Shown piece by piece: positions 8,649-17,560 of a DNA stretch of 64,000 nt; position 1 is the first letter of the stretch, and each line of letters begins with the position of its first letter. The DNA lies in assembly GCF_048159605.1 (NCBI RefSeq), contig NZ_JBLREB010000001.1, forward strand, positions 1,488,001 through 1,552,000, written 5' to 3'. The DNA comes from Ectobacillus polymachus (GTDB lineage: Bacteria > Bacillota > Bacilli > Bacillales > Bacillaceae_G). Both the position numbers and the translations under genes were made by a program. The notes beneath the pieces were generated by a model that saw nothing but the letters and a program-made list of their open reading frames with translations, made no database searches and had not been told where the DNA came from.

Positions 8649-9497
8649 TCAGACACCTCGTTTACTCTGAACAAGTCGTTGCAAATGCATAGTTAAGTAC
8701 ACAATCTCAGCATCATACACGTTCATCTGTAATCTATTTTGCATCACTTTAATTAGTTTCCAAGCTAAATTGTATGCAATAGGATATTCATCCTTTAAAA
8801 TATCAGCAAAACGTTTCGGCTCGACCACTTTTTCTCCGTTTTTAATCCTTTCAATAGCGTAATGAAGATGACGTATGAGTCGTAAATAATGAATACTTTC
8901 CTTATCTAACTCCAACGCTAATTGCTCCTCAATTAATGACACTAGAGAGGCAATAAGAAAAGAATTTTGATTAACAGTTGAAAATTCCGAATTCGTAGCC
9001 GAGCTATAAATGTGCAAAGCAATAAATCCAATTTCTCCTTCGGGTAAGTTGATTTGGAGATGTTCATTTATTAATTCAACAACTTCAGTAGCTACTTCAT
9101 ATTCATTCGGATACAATGCTTTCGTTTCTAATAAAAACGGATTATCAATAGCAAAACCTTGCTTTAAACGTCTTATGGCAAATGCAATATGATCGGTAAG
9201 AGCAACGTGAATGTGTTCATCCAGAGGGGCGTCTATTTTATCTTGAATGAGCAACATAACATCATTCATAATTGCAATAAGCCGTTCACTTACATGAGGA
9301 ACAAGCATTGTGTACTGTTCACGCTCGCGCTCATTTGTAAGTACAAACATTTTTTCTACAATACCTTCTGGCAGTACATCGCCTACCTTTTTACCGAATC
9401 CAATTCCCTTTCCTATTACAACTACTTCCTCATGTTCAGGATGAGAAGCAATGATAACGTTATTGTTTAAAATCTTTTTGATTTCTAGTTCATACAT
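8649..9497 (-). CDS. glcT: BglG/LicT-family transcriptional antiterminator
   Basis: GlcT binds RNA and prevents termination in the ptsG leader when glucose is present. Residues 1-58 form the RNA-binding domain (IKKILNNNVIIA...VVVIGKGIGFGKK). They are followed by two PTS regulation domains whose histidines, in HVSERL, DHIAFAIRRL, HLHYAIERI and MHLQRLV, are phosphorylated by PTS proteins. At 282 residues the length is normal. It lies directly upstream of ptsG in the same direction, with the target RAT element in the gap, which strongly supports the assignment. Confidence 0.95.
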   Translation of the reverse strand: MYELEIKKILNNNVIIASHPEHEEVVVIGKGIGFGKKVGDVLPEGIVEKMFVLTNEREREQYTMLVPHVSERLIAIMNDVMLLIQDKIDAPLDEHIHVALTDHIAFAIRRLKQGFAIDNPFLLETKALYPNEYEVATEVVELINEHLQINLPEGEIGFIALHIYSSATNSEFSTVNQNSFLIASLVSLIEEQLALELDKESIHYLRLIRHLHYAIERIKNGEKVVEPKRFADILKDEYPIAYNLAWKLIKVMQNRLQMNVYDAEIVYLTMHLQRLVQSKRGV

Positions 9498-9583
9498 GCG
9501 CCTGCCCCCTTTTTACGAAGCGTAATGTGATATTATGTTACATAACAAATCGATTGAAAGTCAATAAAATAATAGTAATATTT

Positions 9584-9612
9584 TAGACAGAGCAACTGCG
9601 GTCTTCTATAAT
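9584..9612 (+). promoter_or_regulatory. Predicted promoter of the HAD phosphatase gene
   Basis: TAGACA (9584-9589) and TATAAT (9607-9612), 17 bases apart, lie about 50 bases before the start codon. Confidence 0.6.
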
Positions 9613-9665
9613 ATACTTATGTTCCATACCGACACGGTTTTATAGGAAAATAAAGGAGAAGATAC

Positions 9666-10472
9666 ATGATTAAAATGTTTGTAAGTGATATTGATGGTAC
9701 TCTCATGCAGTCTGGCGGATACATTGACCAACAAGATTTAACCTCACTGCAATCTCTAGATCAAGATGCTATCATGCTTTGCTTTGCATCAGGTCGACTC
9801 GATAATGAAATTGTTTCATTAATGAATAAAATAAGCTCTCGTTTTCACCGAATTAGCGTAAATGGTGTTTTTATTTATACAAGCGAAAATAAACAGCTAT
9901 TCTCAGCTAGCTTTGATCCCACCATATTACATAAATTAGTTGAAACGACAACAAGCAAACGTTTTATTCGCTATGTAAGTGATGAACATCATTATTATAT
10001 TGAAAGAAAAACTCATGAGGTTCTTCAGCTAGAAAAACTAGCCGCTATGACCTCGGTTGAAATTCCCAATCTAATGCACGAACTCGGTAAGAGTATATTT
10101 CCTAACAAAATTTCAATCGGGGGAAAAACGGAAGAATTACTCCAACTTCAAACCACATTACAACATACGTTAAAAGGGTATGTCAGTACCTTTCTTTCTG
10201 CTTCAAATTGTCTTGATGTAGTGCCGATACATATAAATAAAGGAGCGGCACTTACAAAGTTAATAAAGCAACATCAATTAAAACCAAACGAAATCGCATG
10301 CGTTGGCGATTCATACAATGACATACCTATGTTTGAACTAACTCCCTATAGTTTTGCAGTAGAAAGCGCTGATGAAGAAGTAAAAAAATATGCCAACTAT
10401 GTGGTTAAAAATGTTCGTGAAGCAGTCGATACTGTGAAAGTGATAAATAAAACCCGGTCACTTCCACTATAA
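9666..10472 (+). CDS. Cof-type HAD-IIB phosphatase
   Basis: These cytoplasmic phosphatases hydrolyse sugar phosphates or related metabolites such as FMN or pyridoxal phosphate. Motif I is VSDIDGTL at residues 6-13, with the nucleophile Asp and the acid/base Asp. Motif III/IV is the Lys in NKGAALTKL and VGDSYNDIPMFEL near residue 215. The C2-type cap fills the middle, and 268 residues is typical. AAAGGAGAAG precedes the ATG and a hairpin terminator follows. The substrate cannot be told from sequence. The next gene on either side is on the opposite strand. Confidence 0.88.
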   Translation: MIKMFVSDIDGTLMQSGGYIDQQDLTSLQSLDQDAIMLCFASGRLDNEIVSLMNKISSRFHRISVNGVFIYTSENKQLFSASFDPTILHKLVETTTSKRFIRYVSDEHHYYIERKTHEVLQLEKLAAMTSVEIPNLMHELGKSIFPNKISIGGKTEELLQLQTTLQHTLKGYVSTFLSASNCLDVVPIHINKGAALTKLIKQHQLKPNEIACVGDSYNDIPMFELTPYSFAVESADEEVKKYANYVVKNVREAVDTVKVINKTRSLPL

Positions 10473-10500
10473 TTTCCTCTTGTTACAACCATAAAAACTT

Positions 10501-10524
10501 GCCTTCTTTTCATATAAAGAAGGC
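10501..10524 (+). terminator. Terminator of the HAD phosphatase gene
   Basis: GCCTTCTTT/AAAGAAGGC stem with a 6-base loop, then TTCATTTC. Confidence 0.75.
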
Positions 10525-10993
10525 TTCATTTCTCTTGATTGTATTTATACTTAGTCAAATGACATACTACAGCATAACAATTATCGAGAATCCTTATCAA
10601 TAACCAGGAAACCTCCACTTAAAAACTCTTGTTTGAATACAGTCATTTAAATAGGCCGCAAAAAATATAACGCTTACAAAAATGAATCATACAACATATA
10701 TAGTATGACAAACTTACTTTAAGCTTAAAACTTTACCATAGTATTTACCTTTTAAGTTTATGGGATAAGTTATTTGCAAGCAAGTGGATTTTTATCAAAA
10801 ATTGTAGAACATGATCGATTCGTGTCTATTTTATTGCATTTTTATGAAAACAGGCACAAATTATATCCGTTATTTCCTAATTCTGTGAAAGTACAATAAA
10901 ATCTAAATTATTCCCTGCTTTCATCGTTCCTTATGCAAAGTCTCTGTATAAAGGGAACATTATGCTTTTGTATTGTGAACTACACAATACAAA

Positions 10994-11031
10994 AAAGAGG
11001 CTGTCCAAAAGAAAACATCACCTCTTTTGAA
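10994..11031 (-). terminator. scpB terminator
   Basis: AAAAGAGG and CCTCTTTT enclose a loop of about 18 bases, and a T-rich stretch follows on the minus strand. The scpB stop is 9 bases upstream. Confidence 0.6.
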
Positions 11032-11039
11032 TAAGCCCC

Positions 11040-11615
11040 TTACTCTCCTGAAAAAGCATTCAACGTTCCAAAAAATAAATCAGCTTCTTCTACAATATCT
11101 GAATCTTCCGGTAAAGGCGGAAGCTCATCTATGGATTTAAGACCAAATAGGTCTAAAAATTCCTTTGTTGTTCCATATAAAATAGGACGGCCTGTTCCTT
11201 CTGCTCTCCCCGTTTCCTTTATTAGAAGATGAGATACGAGCGTTTGCAATGGCTTTTCTGTTTTTACACCGCGAATTTCTTCAATTTCCGTTCTCGTAAT
11301 CGGCTGACGATAGGCAACAATTGCTAACGTTTCGAGGGCAGCTTGTGAAAGCGAATTAGAAGATGGCGTTTGAATCAGCTTTTCATAATAATGTGCATGT
11401 TCACGTTTGGTTGTAAGTCGATATGCATTTGCAAATTGTACAATAGTAAATCCGCGATTCACAGATGCATAATCTTCTACCAATTGTCCAATTAGGGAGC
11501 GAACTTCATCTATTCTAATACCTAAAACTTGTGAAATTTGATCTGGGTAAATTCCTTCCTCACCACTAACAAACAGCAATCCTTCTAGAATTCCTTTTTG
11601 TTCATTCTGATTCAA
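11040..11615 (-). CDS. scpB: Segregation and condensation protein B
   Basis: ScpB dimers form the winged-helix (kite) subunit of the SMC-ScpAB condensin that organises and segregates the chromosome. Two winged-helix domains are visible: residues 5-75 (ILEGLLFVSGEEGIYPDQIS) and 85-165. The conserved LSQAALETLAIVAYRQPITR and RGVKTEKPLQTLVSHLLI lie in the second. The C-terminus is acidic. The start is a TTG overlapping the scpA stop (TTGA, 4 bases), with GAGGGGA 12 bases upstream, so translation coupling to scpA is likely. Length of 191 residues is usual. Confidence 0.95.
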   Translation of the reverse strand: MNQNEQKGILEGLLFVSGEEGIYPDQISQVLGIRIDEVRSLIGQLVEDYASVNRGFTIVQFANAYRLTTKREHAHYYEKLIQTPSSNSLSQAALETLAIVAYRQPITRTEIEEIRGVKTEKPLQTLVSHLLIKETGRAEGTGRPILYGTTKEFLDLFGLKSIDELPPLPEDSDIVEEADLFFGTLNAFSGE

Positions 11616-12364
11616 TTTTTATCATTCCCCTCTTCTAGGACACAAACATATATTTCTTCAAAATTCTTTTCTTGTTCAGCAATAAGCAGCCTTTTTTTCA
11701 TTAATTCTAAAATAGCAAGAAAAGTAACGACAATTGATTCACGGCTATCTTCAAGAAATAAATCAAAAAAGCTACATCTGCCATTAAATCTTTCTAATCG
11801 CTGTACAATCTCTACCATACGTTGTTCAATAGGAATCTCTTGCCGCGATACTGTAGTAGAAATAGGTTTTTGTAATTTTTTCCTACGCATTAGTTTTTGA
11901 AATGCCGCTAGCATATCATATAATGTAACATCCATCGGCAATCGTTCTTCTCTTTCCGTATGAACAAAACTGCTTAAATCAGCAGGAGCTCTTGTGTATA
12001 ATAGAGCTCTTTCACGCTCCCTTTCCTTTAGCTCTATTGCAGCCTGCTTAAATTTTTTATACTCGATTAACCGTTCCATAAGCTCTTGACGAGGATCTTC
12101 TTCCCATACCTCTTCTTCTAAAAGCTCCTCTTCTTGTTTTGGCAAAAGCATTTTACTTTTAATTGCTAAGAGTGTCGCTGCCATGACTAAATATTCGCTT
12201 GCCACATCCAATTGTAACTCCTTCATCGCATGGATATAGCCAACATATTGCTCTGTAATTTCAGCGACAGGAATATCATATATATCAATTTCAAAGCGAT
12301 TAATTAAATGCAACAGTAAATCAAGTGGACCTTCAAACGCATCAATTTTAATATTATATTGCAC
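11612..12364 (-). CDS. scpA: Segregation and condensation protein A (kleisin)
   Basis: ScpA is the kleisin that bridges the two SMC heads and binds ScpB. The N-terminal SMC-neck binding motif is FEGPLDLLLHLINRFEIDIYD. The middle is charged and helical (LLEEEVWEEDP) and the C-terminal winged helix (RESIVVTFLAILELMKKR) binds the SMC cap. I start it at GTG 12364, preceded by GGTGGGATG, because this gives 250 residues and aligns with B. subtilis ScpA. The frame is open for 41 more codons upstream, but these look non-coding. It forms an operon with scpB. Confidence 0.94.
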   Translation of the reverse strand: MQYNIKIDAFEGPLDLLLHLINRFEIDIYDIPVAEITEQYVGYIHAMKELQLDVASEYLVMAATLLAIKSKMLLPKQEEELLEEEVWEEDPRQELMERLIEYKKFKQAAIELKERERERALLYTRAPADLSSFVHTEREERLPMDVTLYDMLAAFQKLMRRKKLQKPISTTVSRQEIPIEQRMVEIVQRLERFNGRCSFFDLFLEDSRESIVVTFLAILELMKKRLLIAEQEKNFEEIYVCVLEEGNDKN

Positions 12365-12586
12365 GTAACATCCCACCAACCATTTATATATCAGTATAAG
12401 TATAGAGCATGACTGAGGTCTATCCAATCCTTTTTCTATTAAATAGACAAACAGATACGCACAATAACCCATATTATATAATATCATGTTTGCACCGATG
12501 AGGAACTACCTTCATATATAGTAGGAGAGAGTACAAGGCAAATACAGTTTGTTCATGATACAATGAGGACAAAAGGAGCGTTTTTC

Positions 12587-13102
12587 ATGTACCCATATGC
12601 TTACATACAATTTTTAGTTCACTTCCATGCAGATCGAGATTATTTTGAATGTCATGAAATAGGAGAGGAATATTGGAAACAAGGTTCAAACAGGCTCTCT
12701 CTTTGGGTAGCTCTCATACAAATTGCAGTAGCACAGTATCATTATCGTAGAAAAAATACGAATGGGGCGATTCGCTTACTAAATCACGCAATTTCTATTT
12801 TAGAGGGCCAAGATGAGACGGTTACCCAATATGGATTACACTATGAAAACCTTCTGACTCTGCTTCATAATGAACTTCTGCGAATGAAGGAAGGAAAAGC
12901 ATACGAAAGTATTACTTTACCTATTGCTGACTCTGCATTAGCGTTCACATGTATACAAACCTGCAAGGAGCTAGGTCTAAACTGGAATAGCAAAAGTGAT
13001 ATGACAAATACTTTACTCATCAATAAACATACACTTCGCGATCGTACTGACGTAATGAATGAACGCTACAAACAAATAGAAAAAAGAAAGCAGAGATCGT
13101 AA
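12587..13102 (+). CDS. DUF309 (YpuF-like) protein
   Basis: This soluble helical protein has the DUF309 signature near its N-terminus (HFHADRDYFECHEIGEEYWKQ), where His and Glu residues may bind metal. The sequence LWVALIQIAVAQYHYRRKNTNGA follows. The in-frame ATG at 12563 is upstream of the ribosome site; AAAGGAG before ATG 12587 decides the start, giving 171 residues. It is divergent from scpA, as ypuF is a neighbour of scpA in other bacilli. The biochemical function of this family is not known to me. Confidence 0.85.
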   Translation: MYPYAYIQFLVHFHADRDYFECHEIGEEYWKQGSNRLSLWVALIQIAVAQYHYRRKNTNGAIRLLNHAISILEGQDETVTQYGLHYENLLTLLHNELLRMKEGKAYESITLPIADSALAFTCIQTCKELGLNWNSKSDMTNTLLINKHTLRDRTDVMNERYKQIEKRKQRS

Positions 13103-13117
13103 TCTCTGCTTTCTTTT
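13085..13117. terminator. Bidirectional terminator
   Basis: A 13-base perfect stem (AGAAAGCAGAGAT and its complement) has a 4-5 base loop and T-runs on both strands. It lies between the convergent DUF309 gene and ribT. Confidence 0.85.
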
Positions 13118-13478
13118 AATGGTGAATGGTATCCGTTTTGCAACTTTCACAAAACGGTTTTGTAAATTCATTTCCGGATAGGGTAACCCCAGGCATCATG
13201 GACCGAATCTCGCTAACCATTTTCTTACCAATACCTACATGACGATGTGATGGCGTTACACAAATATGTTGAATTTGCACGACCCCATCTTCCTTTTTCA
13301 CAGTTCCTATAATCCCGAGAACAGCTTCATCTTCCTTCCATAAATAAAGCTGCCAATCCTCGTTCGTTTCATATTCTTTCACAGTTGCTTGCAACTTTTT
13401 CACTTCTTTTTCAGTCGGCATAAAAGAAAGAAGACCCATCGCAATTTTTTCGTAATTTTTCTTGAAACGAATCAACAT
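13116..13478 (-). CDS. ribT: GNAT acetyltransferase, RibT
   Basis: This 120-residue GNAT-fold protein begins MLIRFKKNYEKIAMGLLSFMP, very like RibT of other bacilli. The acetyl-CoA binding motif is VTPSHRHVGIGKKMVSEI. The tail contains FCESCKTD. RibT is encoded at the end of the riboflavin operon in B. subtilis and is thought to assist flavin metabolism, though its substrate is unsettled. Here it is 26 kb from ribDEBAH and stands alone. I start at the ATG at 13478 (GAAGGG upstream) rather than the open frame from 13514. Confidence 0.8.
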   Translation of the reverse strand: MLIRFKKNYEKIAMGLLSFMPTEKEVKKLQATVKEYETNEDWQLYLWKEDEAVLGIIGTVKKEDGVVQIQHICVTPSHRHVGIGKKMVSEIRSMMPGVTLSGNEFTKPFCESCKTDTIHH

Positions 13479-13885
13479 AAAAGATTTTCCCTTCTTATCG
13501 AAAAAGCTTTCCAACTTAATGTTACTACATATAAAACAGATCTGTCTCCTTTAGCATTACGTAATTACAATTACTAGCTGTGATACGTTCATTCTACAAC
13601 AATTTTCAAACAGTGAAAAGTTGCTGTTTGCTTCTTTATTACCTCACAATCTTATTATATACTCTTTATGCAAAGAAATGTTCCGTGTATGCCTAAAACA
13701 AAAGGAAATGATATCCTTATTTATTCGACATTTTTTTCCTTTATCAAAAAGGAAATGGCTGGACGTAATCGCTTTCAAAAATAATGAAATTCTACAAAAA
13801 GAAAGCATGGGCAAAAAGATGATAACAAACCAGGTAATTGCTACCCATTATTCATTATCATCCTTATCCCTAGCTAAATATTAAC
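13479..13885. other. Gene-free interval upstream of ribT
   Basis: The interval is AT-rich. A TTG-initiated frame at 13621-13884 has no ribosome site and no recognisable product, so I do not call it. It probably carries the ribT promoter and the 3' end of the ppiB transcript. No terminator hairpin with a clear T-run was found. Confidence 0.4.
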
Positions 13886-14320
13886 TTATTCTTCCCAAAC
13901 CTTAACTTCTTTCATGACATCCCCATTTTTCATGGCAAGAACCGTATCCATTCCACTAGTAACCTGTCCAAACACAGTATGAACACCGTCTAAATGAGGT
14001 TGTGGTGCGTGAACGATGAAGAATTGGCTACCGCCTGTATCTCTTCCTGCATGTGCCATAGAGAGTGCTCCTGCACCATGACGATGTGGATTGCCTTTTG
14101 TTTCACATTTAATCGTGTATCCAGGACCACCAGCTCCTGTGCCTGTTGGATCCCCTCCTTGGCTAACAAATCCAGGAATAACTCTATGGAACGTTACGCC
14201 ATTATAAAATCCATCATTAGCTAATTTTTCAAAGTTCGCAACAGTTCCTGGTGCTTCGCCTGGAAAAAATTCCATTTCAATTTTCTGACCGTTTTCCATT
14301 AATATATAGCCTTTTTTCAT
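13886..14320 (-). CDS. ppiB: Peptidyl-prolyl cis-trans isomerase (cyclophilin)
   Basis: Cytoplasmic cyclophilins speed cis-trans isomerisation of proline peptide bonds. The catalytic and substrate-pocket motifs are complete: FHRVIPGFVSQGGDPTGTG with the active Arg, AGALSMAHAG, GSQFFI and HLDGVHTVFGQV. The ATG at 14320, preceded by TTGGAGGT, gives 144 residues and matches B. subtilis PpiB. The longer frame to 14338 starts inside the ribosome site. Single-gene unit. Confidence 0.95.
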   Translation of the reverse strand: MKKGYILMENGQKIEMEFFPGEAPGTVANFEKLANDGFYNGVTFHRVIPGFVSQGGDPTGTGAGGPGYTIKCETKGNPHRHGAGALSMAHAGRDTGGSQFFIVHAPQPHLDGVHTVFGQVTSGMDTVLAMKNGDVMKEVKVWEE

Positions 14321-14582
14321 ATTCGTATGTACCTCCAATTATCCCCGTTTATTGTAAGAAAAGCTCCATCTATACTACTCTTTGTAAGCCATAGGGAGTA
14401 TTCTTAATTCTGATTCATCATAACATAATTATTATAGAAAAAGGAAATAAGGTGCAGTGAAAAAATAAGACAAACTGAGAATCTTTCATAAAATTCAACT
14501 TAAAACCGATGACAAATCATAAAAATGTACTATAATGACTTTACTGCCCTACAATTTTCGAAAAGGTAAAGGAGCGATTTTC

Positions 14583-15449
14583 GTGAAAACGAAATTAAGT
14601 GCGTTTCTTCTCATCTTTACATTGCTTATTCCAACCTTGGCATATGCTGATACAACTGAGGGAGAAACGATTATCACATTGGGTGAAAATTTAACAGACC
14701 AACAGAAACAAACCGTATTAAATGATATGAAAGCACCACAAGATGCACAAATCATTACTGTTTCTAATGCAGAAGAGCATAAATATTTAGACAGTTACGT
14801 ACCACAGTCACAGATTGGAACAAGAGCCATCTCTTCGTCAAAAATCACATATACGAAGGCTGGGTCGGGTCTTGTCGTTCAAACCCATAACATCTCGGGT
14901 ATTACAGATGCCATGTACACCAATGCACTTATTACGGCAGGGGTAAAAGACGCAAACATCTATATAACTGCACCATTTTCCGTTTCGGGTACAGCAGCAT
15001 TAACAGGTATTATGAAAGCTTACGAAAAAACATCAAACAAAGCAATACCAGAAGGAGTAAAACAAGTAGCAAACCAAGAAATGGTTACTACATCAAACCT
15101 TGGAAATCAAATTGGTAATGACAAAGCGGTGCAACTTGTGAATAATATCAAAGGAGCCATCGCACAAAATCCGCCTCAAACTACAGATGACTTACGAACT
15201 TTGATTAAGAAAATTGCAGATCAAATGGGAATTCAGCTTACAGATGACCAGTTAAATAGCCTTGTTTCTTTATTTGATAAAATGAAAAATTTAAATATTG
15301 ACTGGAATCAAGTTGGCAATCAGTTGAACAATGCAAAAAACCAAGTATCAACGTTTCTAAAATCTGATCAAGGACAAAGCTTTTTAGATCAAGTTAAATC
15401 TGTCTTTTCTAGCTTTATTGATTTTATTAAATCATTGTTTAAAAATTAA
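14583..15449 (+). CDS. ypuA: Secreted DUF1002 protein, YpuA-like
   Basis: The N-terminus (VKTKLSAFLLIFTLLIPTLAYADT) is a clear signal peptide with cleavage after AYA, so the protein is exported. The mature part has the DUF1002 features ITLGENLTDQQKQ and KITYTKAGSGLVVQTHNISGIT. The C-terminal part has repeated amphipathic helices (QLTDDQLNSLVSLFDKMKNLN, FLDQVKSVFSSFIDFIKSL). GTG at 14583 is preceded by AAAGGAG; the upstream extension would bury the signal peptide. YpuA is linked to cell-envelope stress in B. subtilis. Function here is otherwise unknown. Confidence 0.85.
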   Translation: MKTKLSAFLLIFTLLIPTLAYADTTEGETIITLGENLTDQQKQTVLNDMKAPQDAQIITVSNAEEHKYLDSYVPQSQIGTRAISSSKITYTKAGSGLVVQTHNISGITDAMYTNALITAGVKDANIYITAPFSVSGTAALTGIMKAYEKTSNKAIPEGVKQVANQEMVTTSNLGNQIGNDKAVQLVNNIKGAIAQNPPQTTDDLRTLIKKIADQMGIQLTDDQLNSLVSLFDKMKNLNIDWNQVGNQLNNAKNQVSTFLKSDQGQSFLDQVKSVFSSFIDFIKSLFKN

Positions 15450-15462
15450 GATTGGTATAGAG

Positions 15463-15495
15463 AAAAGGGGGCGAAGAATCTTTCGTCTCCTTTTC
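15463..15495 (+). terminator. ypuA terminator
   Basis: AAAAGG/CCTTTT arms with an inner CGAA/TTCG stem, ending in TTTTCCTTC, 13 bases after the ypuA stop. Confidence 0.65.
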
Positions 15496-15523
15496 CTTCT
15501 ATTATTTACTTATATTGAGTAGT

Positions 15524-16999
15524 CTACTCTTGTCGTCTACTATTTTGCGGATGAACAATACTCGGTCTAATTTTTAAGCTTGAAATGGTTGGTCGAACAA
15601 ATATTTTCATTAGTGCACCACCATCAAATGGAAGAAATGGCCATAAATACGGTGTTTGTAAGCTTCTTGTCGAGGCAAGATACAAAATAAGCAAGGTAAA
15701 GCCGATAATAAACCCAGATTGATGTAGCCAGGCCGTTAATAAAATAATGATAATTTTCGTAATTTTGTTTGCTAGACTAAGCTCGTAGCTTGGTGTTGCA
15801 TAAGCACCAATAACGGAGATTGCTGAATACAAAATAACCTCTGGTACAAACAATCCTACTTGAATTGCAATTTCTCCAATTAGCACTGCGGATATTAAAC
15901 CTAAAGAGGTGGAAATAGCGGCCGGTGTATGAATAGACGCCATTCGTAAAAACTCTAAACCGATTTCAGCAAATATAATTTGTAGAAACGTTGGTAAATG
16001 TGTGACTTTGTTTGGTCCAATAAAAGCAAGCTGAGGAGGAAGTAGCGTTGGATCAATCACAAACACAAGCCAAAAGGGAAGTAAAAATAGCGAAAAGAAA
16101 ATTCCAAGATATCGTACCCATCTTTGAAACGTTCCAACGACCGGATTTTGGCGAAACTCTTCCGCATGCTGTACGTGATGGAAAAATGTAGTTGGTGTAA
16201 TCATAGCACTCGGTGTCGTATCGCAAATAACGAGAACATGTCCTTCTAATAGATGGTTAGCTGCTACATCAGGACGCTCCGTGTAACGTACGAGTGGAAA
16301 TGGACTAAAATGATGCTTGACAAGAAATTCCTCAATCGTTTTATCCGACATGGTGATTCCATCTATTTCAATGGCTTGTAGCTCCTGTTTTATTATTTTT
16401 ATCAAATCAGGATTTGCAATATCTTGTATATATGATATACAAATATCCATTTGAGATCGTTCGCCTACCCTAATGATCTCATTACGTAGTCGTGGATCTC
16501 GTATCCGTCTGCGAATAAGAGCGGTATTTACAATTATATTTTCAACAAATCCATCTTTAGCTCCTCGAACTACCTTTTCTGTATCTGGCTCTGTTGGGGT
16601 ACGTCCTGGATAGCTTCTTACATCAATCTCAAATGCCTCTGTCTCACCATCTACAAAAATGACAATAAGGCCCGACAGAACTTTTAAAATTGCATCATCC
16701 ATCGTCTTCACTCGAGCTACTTGTTGATGAATAAGATGATTTTCAATCAACTCCATAGGAGAATTTGTATACACATCCCCTTTATTCAAATCAACGACCT
16801 CTTCTAAAATGTGAATGATATAATTACTATCACATAATCCGTTAACAAACGTAACAGCGATTTTTCTACCAAGTATGTTGAACATACGCATGCCAACATC
16901 AAAGGTGACACCGATTCCTACTGTTTGTTTTAAGTAGTTTTCATTATCACTTAAAAAAGATGAGATAGGGATTTTAATACGTTGTTCTTTTTTTGGCAT
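15524..16999 (-). CDS. spoVAF: Stage V sporulation protein AF, GerA-family
   Basis: SpoVAF resembles the A subunit of germinant receptors and sits in the spore inner membrane, where it modulates germination and dipicolinic acid release. The N-terminal soluble half (about 1-280) includes SYPGRTPTEPDTEKVVRGAKDGF and the conserved RIRDPRLR. The C-terminal half holds four or five membrane helices starting at YLGIFFSLFLLPFWLVFV. At 491 residues it is full length. Its start overlaps the end of spoVAEa by 26 bases. It is the last gene of the spoVA operon. Confidence 0.94.
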   Translation of the reverse strand: MPKKEQRIKIPISSFLSDNENYLKQTVGIGVTFDVGMRMFNILGRKIAVTFVNGLCDSNYIIHILEEVVDLNKGDVYTNSPMELIENHLIHQQVARVKTMDDAILKVLSGLIVIFVDGETEAFEIDVRSYPGRTPTEPDTEKVVRGAKDGFVENIIVNTALIRRRIRDPRLRNEIIRVGERSQMDICISYIQDIANPDLIKIIKQELQAIEIDGITMSDKTIEEFLVKHHFSPFPLVRYTERPDVAANHLLEGHVLVICDTTPSAMITPTTFFHHVQHAEEFRQNPVVGTFQRWVRYLGIFFSLFLLPFWLVFVIDPTLLPPQLAFIGPNKVTHLPTFLQIIFAEIGLEFLRMASIHTPAAISTSLGLISAVLIGEIAIQVGLFVPEVILYSAISVIGAYATPSYELSLANKITKIIIILLTAWLHQSGFIIGFTLLILYLASTRSLQTPYLWPFLPFDGGALMKIFVRPTISSLKIRPSIVHPQNSRRQE

Positions 17000-17555
17000 A
17001 ATATCCGCTCCTTTCGAGGATTAGTTCAACAGCCTTTTTCGTTATGGGAGATCCTTTCTTTATGTCGTCATTCGTGCACATTTTTCCAATATCTCCAATT
17101 CCAACAATGATAGGAACCTCAAGAGAATCTAAACAGTACACTGTATCTCCATTTATTCGCCCTATCTCTATATCAGAAAGTCCGTATTTATCAACACCAT
17201 ACTCCGTCAAGGAACCATAACGATCTATACTTACATCCACGCGAGCCCATTCATACCGATGGGTGTTAGAAGCTACGGCTAAAATACCAAGTACCTCAAT
17301 ATCCGAATGAGCCGTAACGTATCGCATAGCACTTTCTCCGGTTCCCTCCCCTACGTAGCCGCTATCATCAAACATAATAAATACCGGATCATACGGTGCT
17401 TGAAGGATAAGCTTAACCATTTCACTGCCGGTAAGTCGTGTTGGATTCCCCTGCGATGCAGAGATACAGCGACCTCCAATTTGCTTTGCGACATATTCGA
17501 TTGTTCTTTTCGCGTATTCATCTCCATCGGTTACTAAAATGACCTTTCGCTTCAT
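16974..17555 (-). CDS. spoVAEa: Stage V sporulation protein AEa
   Basis: This soluble 193-residue protein of the spoVA operon begins KRKVILVTDGDEYAKRTIEYVAKQIGGRCIS and contains the conserved SQGNPTRLTG and FDDSGYVGEGTGE. It is a small Rossmann-like domain, a member of the spore dipicolinic acid transport cluster. The gene lies between spoVAEb and spoVAF, as in other bacilli, and overlaps the latter. AAAGGATAAAACAG precedes the ATG. Its exact role in the channel is not established. Confidence 0.93.
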   Translation of the reverse strand: MKRKVILVTDGDEYAKRTIEYVAKQIGGRCISASQGNPTRLTGSEMVKLILQAPYDPVFIMFDDSGYVGEGTGESAMRYVTAHSDIEVLGILAVASNTHRYEWARVDVSIDRYGSLTEYGVDKYGLSDIEIGRINGDTVYCLDSLEVPIIVGIGDIGKMCTNDDIKKGSPITKKAVELILERSGYYAKKRTTY

Positions 17556-17560
17556 CTGTT

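Larger units (their letters stand above)
10473..11039. other. Gene-free interval between HAD phosphatase and scpB
   Basis: This interval is AT-rich, with no frame that has a ribosome site. It begins with the terminator of the phosphatase gene. An 11-base perfect inverted repeat (TTTGTATTGTG/CACAATACAAA) lies at 10967-10993, with the scpB terminator immediately beyond. I see no recognised RNA family in the remaining 430 bases. Confidence 0.5.

Noticed and set aside
12365..12487. N-terminal extension of ScpA to an upstream ATG
   Set aside because: The 41 extra codons look non-coding and the GTG at 12364 with GGTGGG matches the homologous start.
13621..13884. 87-residue TTG-initiated frame between ribT and ppiB
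   Set aside because: No ribosome site, low-complexity composition and no recognisable domain.
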